NCBI GenBank assembly: GCA_003167215.1
Contig: PMTV01000014.1
Coordinates: 268,694-332,693, forward strand
Reading direction: 5' to 3'
From: Acidobacteriota bacterium
GTDB lineage: Bacteria; Acidobacteriota; Terriglobia; Acidiferrales; UBA7541
Length of the DNA: 64,000 nucleotides
Numbering within the stretch: the first letter of the stretch is position 1; each line of letters opens with the position of its first letter. Of this stretch, positions 61,834-64,000 are shown one piece after another. Below the pieces are notes generated by a model. The model was not told where the DNA came from and searched no databases. It saw nothing but the letters and a program-made list of their open reading frames with translations. The position numbers were made by a program, and so were the translations under genes.

Positions 61834-62397
61834 ATGTTTACCTGTCCGGAATGCGAGCAAGCTATAAACCAGGCCAGCCCGGTCTGCCCCTATTGCGGTG
61901 CAGACGTGACCAACGCGCCCGACGGAAGCGAATTCGCCAATATCGGGGTGCAAAATAAAAAAATAACACCCGCCCGTGTAGTGATTCTTCTGGGCATATT
62001 TCTCGCGATCCTGGCGGCTACGGCGTGGTTTGCTGTGCCCTGGAGAATTTCAGGAACGCGGCCCGAGGCGGAAGGACGCGCGCGTGAGGCGCTCGGAATT
62101 ATTCAGCAGACGCTGGCCCGTTATCAGAACAGCGAAGATGGTTTCCCATCGTCTCTGGAGGGTCTGGGAGATCGTGTGCGGTTTGAAGCAGAAAGAGCGC
62201 AAGCCGCCCATTACACCGTGCAATATAATCCGGGCAAGCCCGACGCAGACGGCCACCTAAAGAGTTACACGCTGAGCGCGCGTGCAGGAAATTTCGGCTA
62301 CATGAATTTTTACACCGATGAGAGCGGAGTACTTCGAGGTACGAACGAGAATCGCGCGGCGACCGTGCAGGATCCTCCGATCAGGCCGGAAGTATAG
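61834..62397 (+). CDS. Zinc-ribbon membrane protein with pilin-like exterior
   Basis: 187 residues. Zinc ribbon C4-x2-C7 and C18-x2-C21 (CPEC, CPYC), one TM helix (about 45-66, RVVILLGIFLAILAATAWF), then an external domain like type II secretion/type IV pseudopilins: ALGIIQQTLARYQNSEDGFP and GYMNFYTDESGVLRG. There is no prepilin cleavage motif; the zinc ribbon is cytoplasmic instead. The SD is absent and the ATG lies shortly after a TAAGAT box, so a leaderless transcript is possible. Confidence 0.72.
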   Translation: MFTCPECEQAINQASPVCPYCGADVTNAPDGSEFANIGVQNKKITPARVVILLGIFLAILAATAWFAVPWRISGTRPEAEGRAREALGIIQQTLARYQNSEDGFPSSLEGLGDRVRFEAERAQAAHYTVQYNPGKPDADGHLKSYTLSARAGNFGYMNFYTDESGVLRGTNENRAATVQDPPIRPEV

Positions 62398-62432
62398 GTC
62401 CCTGATCTTTCTCGCGTGAGCGCGGCGTTAAA

Positions 62433-63875
62433 GTGGCAATAGTAATGATGGAGAGATTTATCGCTAGACTCAGATTCTCGGTTCTTCTTACCGCGGCGCT
62501 GCTTGCGGCGCCGGCATTTGCCAGCAATTTGGCTGCGCCCTGTGATTCTCCGGAACTATGTCCGTGCTGGGATGTTGCAAATACTTCTGTTCCCTCGCAA
62601 CAAAGCGGCATGCAGGGGATGGGTCAAAACGCCGGACAAATGACCATGTCCATGCCGAATATGAATATGGCCGCTCCCACGACTTTCATCGAAGAGATTC
62701 TCGCTCACTCAACTGCCGGAACCACTGCCGAACCCAATTCAACTCCGCATGACATGCTCATGGCCCAGAAGGGCGCATGGACATTCATGTTTCATGGCGT
62801 CGGATTTCTCAATTCGCAGCAGCAAACCGGCCCGCGGGGCGCGGACAAAGTTTTCGGAACGAGCTGGTTTATGCCCATGGCTCAGCGCGACCTAGGCAAC
62901 GGAACTCTTACCGTTCGCGGTATGTTCAGTCTGGATCCGGCGACGATCACCGGCCGGCAGTATCCTGAGCTTTTTCAAGTTGGCGAAACGGCATTCGGCA
63001 AACCCATCGTGGATGGCCAGCATCCGCACAATTTCTTTATGGAGCTCGCGCTGCTCTATGACTGGAAGCTGGCTAAGGATACCCTGCTGTCTTTTTACGC
63101 GGCGCCGGTTGGCGACCCGGCTATCGGCCCGGAAGCATTTCCCCACCGTGTCTCCGCCAGCGAAGACACTTTAGCGCCCCTCGGTCATCACCTGCAGGAT
63201 TCCACGCACATTGCTGACGATGTGGTGACATTAGGCCTGGCCTACAAAATCGCGCGCATCGAAGTTTCCGGATTTCACGGCCGGGAACCGAACGAGCATC
63301 GCTGGGAAATCCAGGCTGGCGCAATCGATTCCTGGTCTGCGCGATTCACGCTGAATCCAGCGAAGAACTGGAGTGGGCAGTACTCCATCACTCATCTCAC
63401 GAGTCCGGAACAATTGTTCCCGAATGAAAACACGTTGCGCATGACTGCGTCAGCGACGTACAACAAACCGCTTCGAAACGGCGCATGGGGCAACTGGGCC
63501 ACTACACTCGTTTGGGGCCGCAACCGCACTTCACCGGACGCGGAAATCTTTAATAGCTATCTGGCAGAAAGCACGGCTCGATTTGCTAATCACAACTACG
63601 CTTGGACGAGGATTGAAAACGTGGACCGCACGAACGAATTGCTACTCGGGGAAAATCCCATTCCGCCCGGATTTCAGGAGCGTTTTCTGGCGCGGATACA
63701 AGCCTACACATTCGGCTACGATCACGAATGGAATTTTATTCGCCACGTCTCGACTGCCTTGGGTGGCCAGTACACTCTCTACACAGCGCCCGCATCACTT
63801 GACCCGATTTACGGCTCGCACCCGATGGGAGTCCTAACCTTCCTACGTTTTCGCGCAATACCTTCTCAGAAATAA
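62433..63875 (+). CDS. Outer-membrane-type beta-barrel protein with Met-rich N terminus
   Basis: 480 residues; GTG start shown, ATG codons at 62445 and 62448 are equally possible. Signal LRFSVLLTAALLAAPAFA, a short Cys-rich stretch (CDSPELCPC), then a Met/Gly/Gln run (MQGMGQNAGQMTMSMPNMNM) resembling copper-binding Met motifs, and a long beta-strand region with DGQHPHNFFMELALLYDWKL and FPHRVSASEDTLAPLGHHLQ. I recall similar proteins near heavy-metal efflux genes; a role in copper handling is inference. Confidence 0.7.
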   Translation: MAIVMMERFIARLRFSVLLTAALLAAPAFASNLAAPCDSPELCPCWDVANTSVPSQQSGMQGMGQNAGQMTMSMPNMNMAAPTTFIEEILAHSTAGTTAEPNSTPHDMLMAQKGAWTFMFHGVGFLNSQQQTGPRGADKVFGTSWFMPMAQRDLGNGTLTVRGMFSLDPATITGRQYPELFQVGETAFGKPIVDGQHPHNFFMELALLYDWKLAKDTLLSFYAAPVGDPAIGPEAFPHRVSASEDTLAPLGHHLQDSTHIADDVVTLGLAYKIARIEVSGFHGREPNEHRWEIQAGAIDSWSARFTLNPAKNWSGQYSITHLTSPEQLFPNENTLRMTASATYNKPLRNGAWGNWATTLVWGRNRTSPDAEIFNSYLAESTARFANHNYAWTRIENVDRTNELLLGENPIPPGFQERFLARIQAYTFGYDHEWNFIRHVSTALGGQYTLYTAPASLDPIYGSHPMGVLTFLRFRAIPSQK

Positions 63876-64000
63876 TTGTTTCAAGTCGGCCGCCGCCCTT
63901 CCATAGCTGACCGTAGAAAAGCGATCCGGAGCCAGAGACCCGTAGAAATCTTGATGCTATACTTAGCGCCGCAGGCCGTCTGCCGAATAACCACTCGAAT

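Overview
The window reads as a chromosomal segment from a Gram-negative soil bacterium, most likely an Acidobacteriota member (Terriglobia-like). This is an inference from gene content. There is a double-membrane envelope (BamA, Skp/OmpH, Lol ABC transporter, TonB-type protein, porin remnant). The DnaK operon carries HspR rather than HrcA/CIRCE, ClpC is present, and families common in acidobacterial genomes recur (DUF4097, DUF4139, DUF885, DUF2277, YVTN/IPT propeller proteins, Cdd1/PadR pairs, secreted VOC proteins). I see no rRNA, tRNA, insertion sequence, prophage or CRISPR array.

Layout. 0-2.7 kb (minus): translation/transcription operon rimP-nusA-infB, with its own promoter and an attenuator-like leader terminator. 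2.7-16.4 kb (minus): envelope biogenesis block, in transcription order lysS, lolC/E, lolD, clpC, bamA, a very large secreted beta-propeller protein, and skp. 16.6-21.2 kb (plus): a hypothetical protein, then an ECF sigma / anti-sigma / DUF4097 cassette followed by aroK and a secreted protein. 21.3-26.7 kb (minus): a second ECF cassette made of sigma, anti-sigma fused to HEAT-like repeats, two DUF4097 proteins (one with a strict 18-residue solenoid) and a double-PDZ protein. The two cassettes converge on one hairpin. 26.8-30.4 kb: small genes, one apparent frameshift, an SDR gene and two decayed fragments. 30.5-36.6 kb: recG, rsmD, DUF885 peptidase-like protein, a PadR-Cdd1 regulatory pair with an operator-like dyad, and VOC proteins. 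37.2-38.5 kb: an unusual non-housekeeping stretch with a small ORF under a hairpin and three copies of a structured repeat, leading into a TonB-family gene. 40.3-49.6 kb: metabolic and housekeeping genes (panE-like, HAD, PilZ, hydrolase, AKR, MFS, truncated UvrC-like, acyl-CoA dehydrogenase, HIT, HU/IHF). 49.8-57.3 kb (minus): rpsA, a DnaC-like loader, and dnaK-hyp-dnaJ-hspR, with a HAIR-like operator over the dnaK promoter. 57.6-63.9 kb: DsbA-like and MauE/DoxX-like pair, TPR-like, DUF4139, zinc-ribbon/pilin-like and a Met-rich outer-membrane-type protein.

The most interesting material is (i) the paired convergent ECF/DUF4097 cassettes with a perfectly periodic solenoid and a sensor-like anti-sigma factor, (ii) the 37.6-38.4 kb region with three copies of a repeat having a fixed 66-bp internal spacing and a small ORF whose ribosome-binding site is buried in a hairpin, and (iii) several legible regulatory sites (rimP attenuator, HAIR at dnaK, dyad at the PadR pair, rpsA leader). 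Functional statements rest on recognised motifs. No database search was possible.
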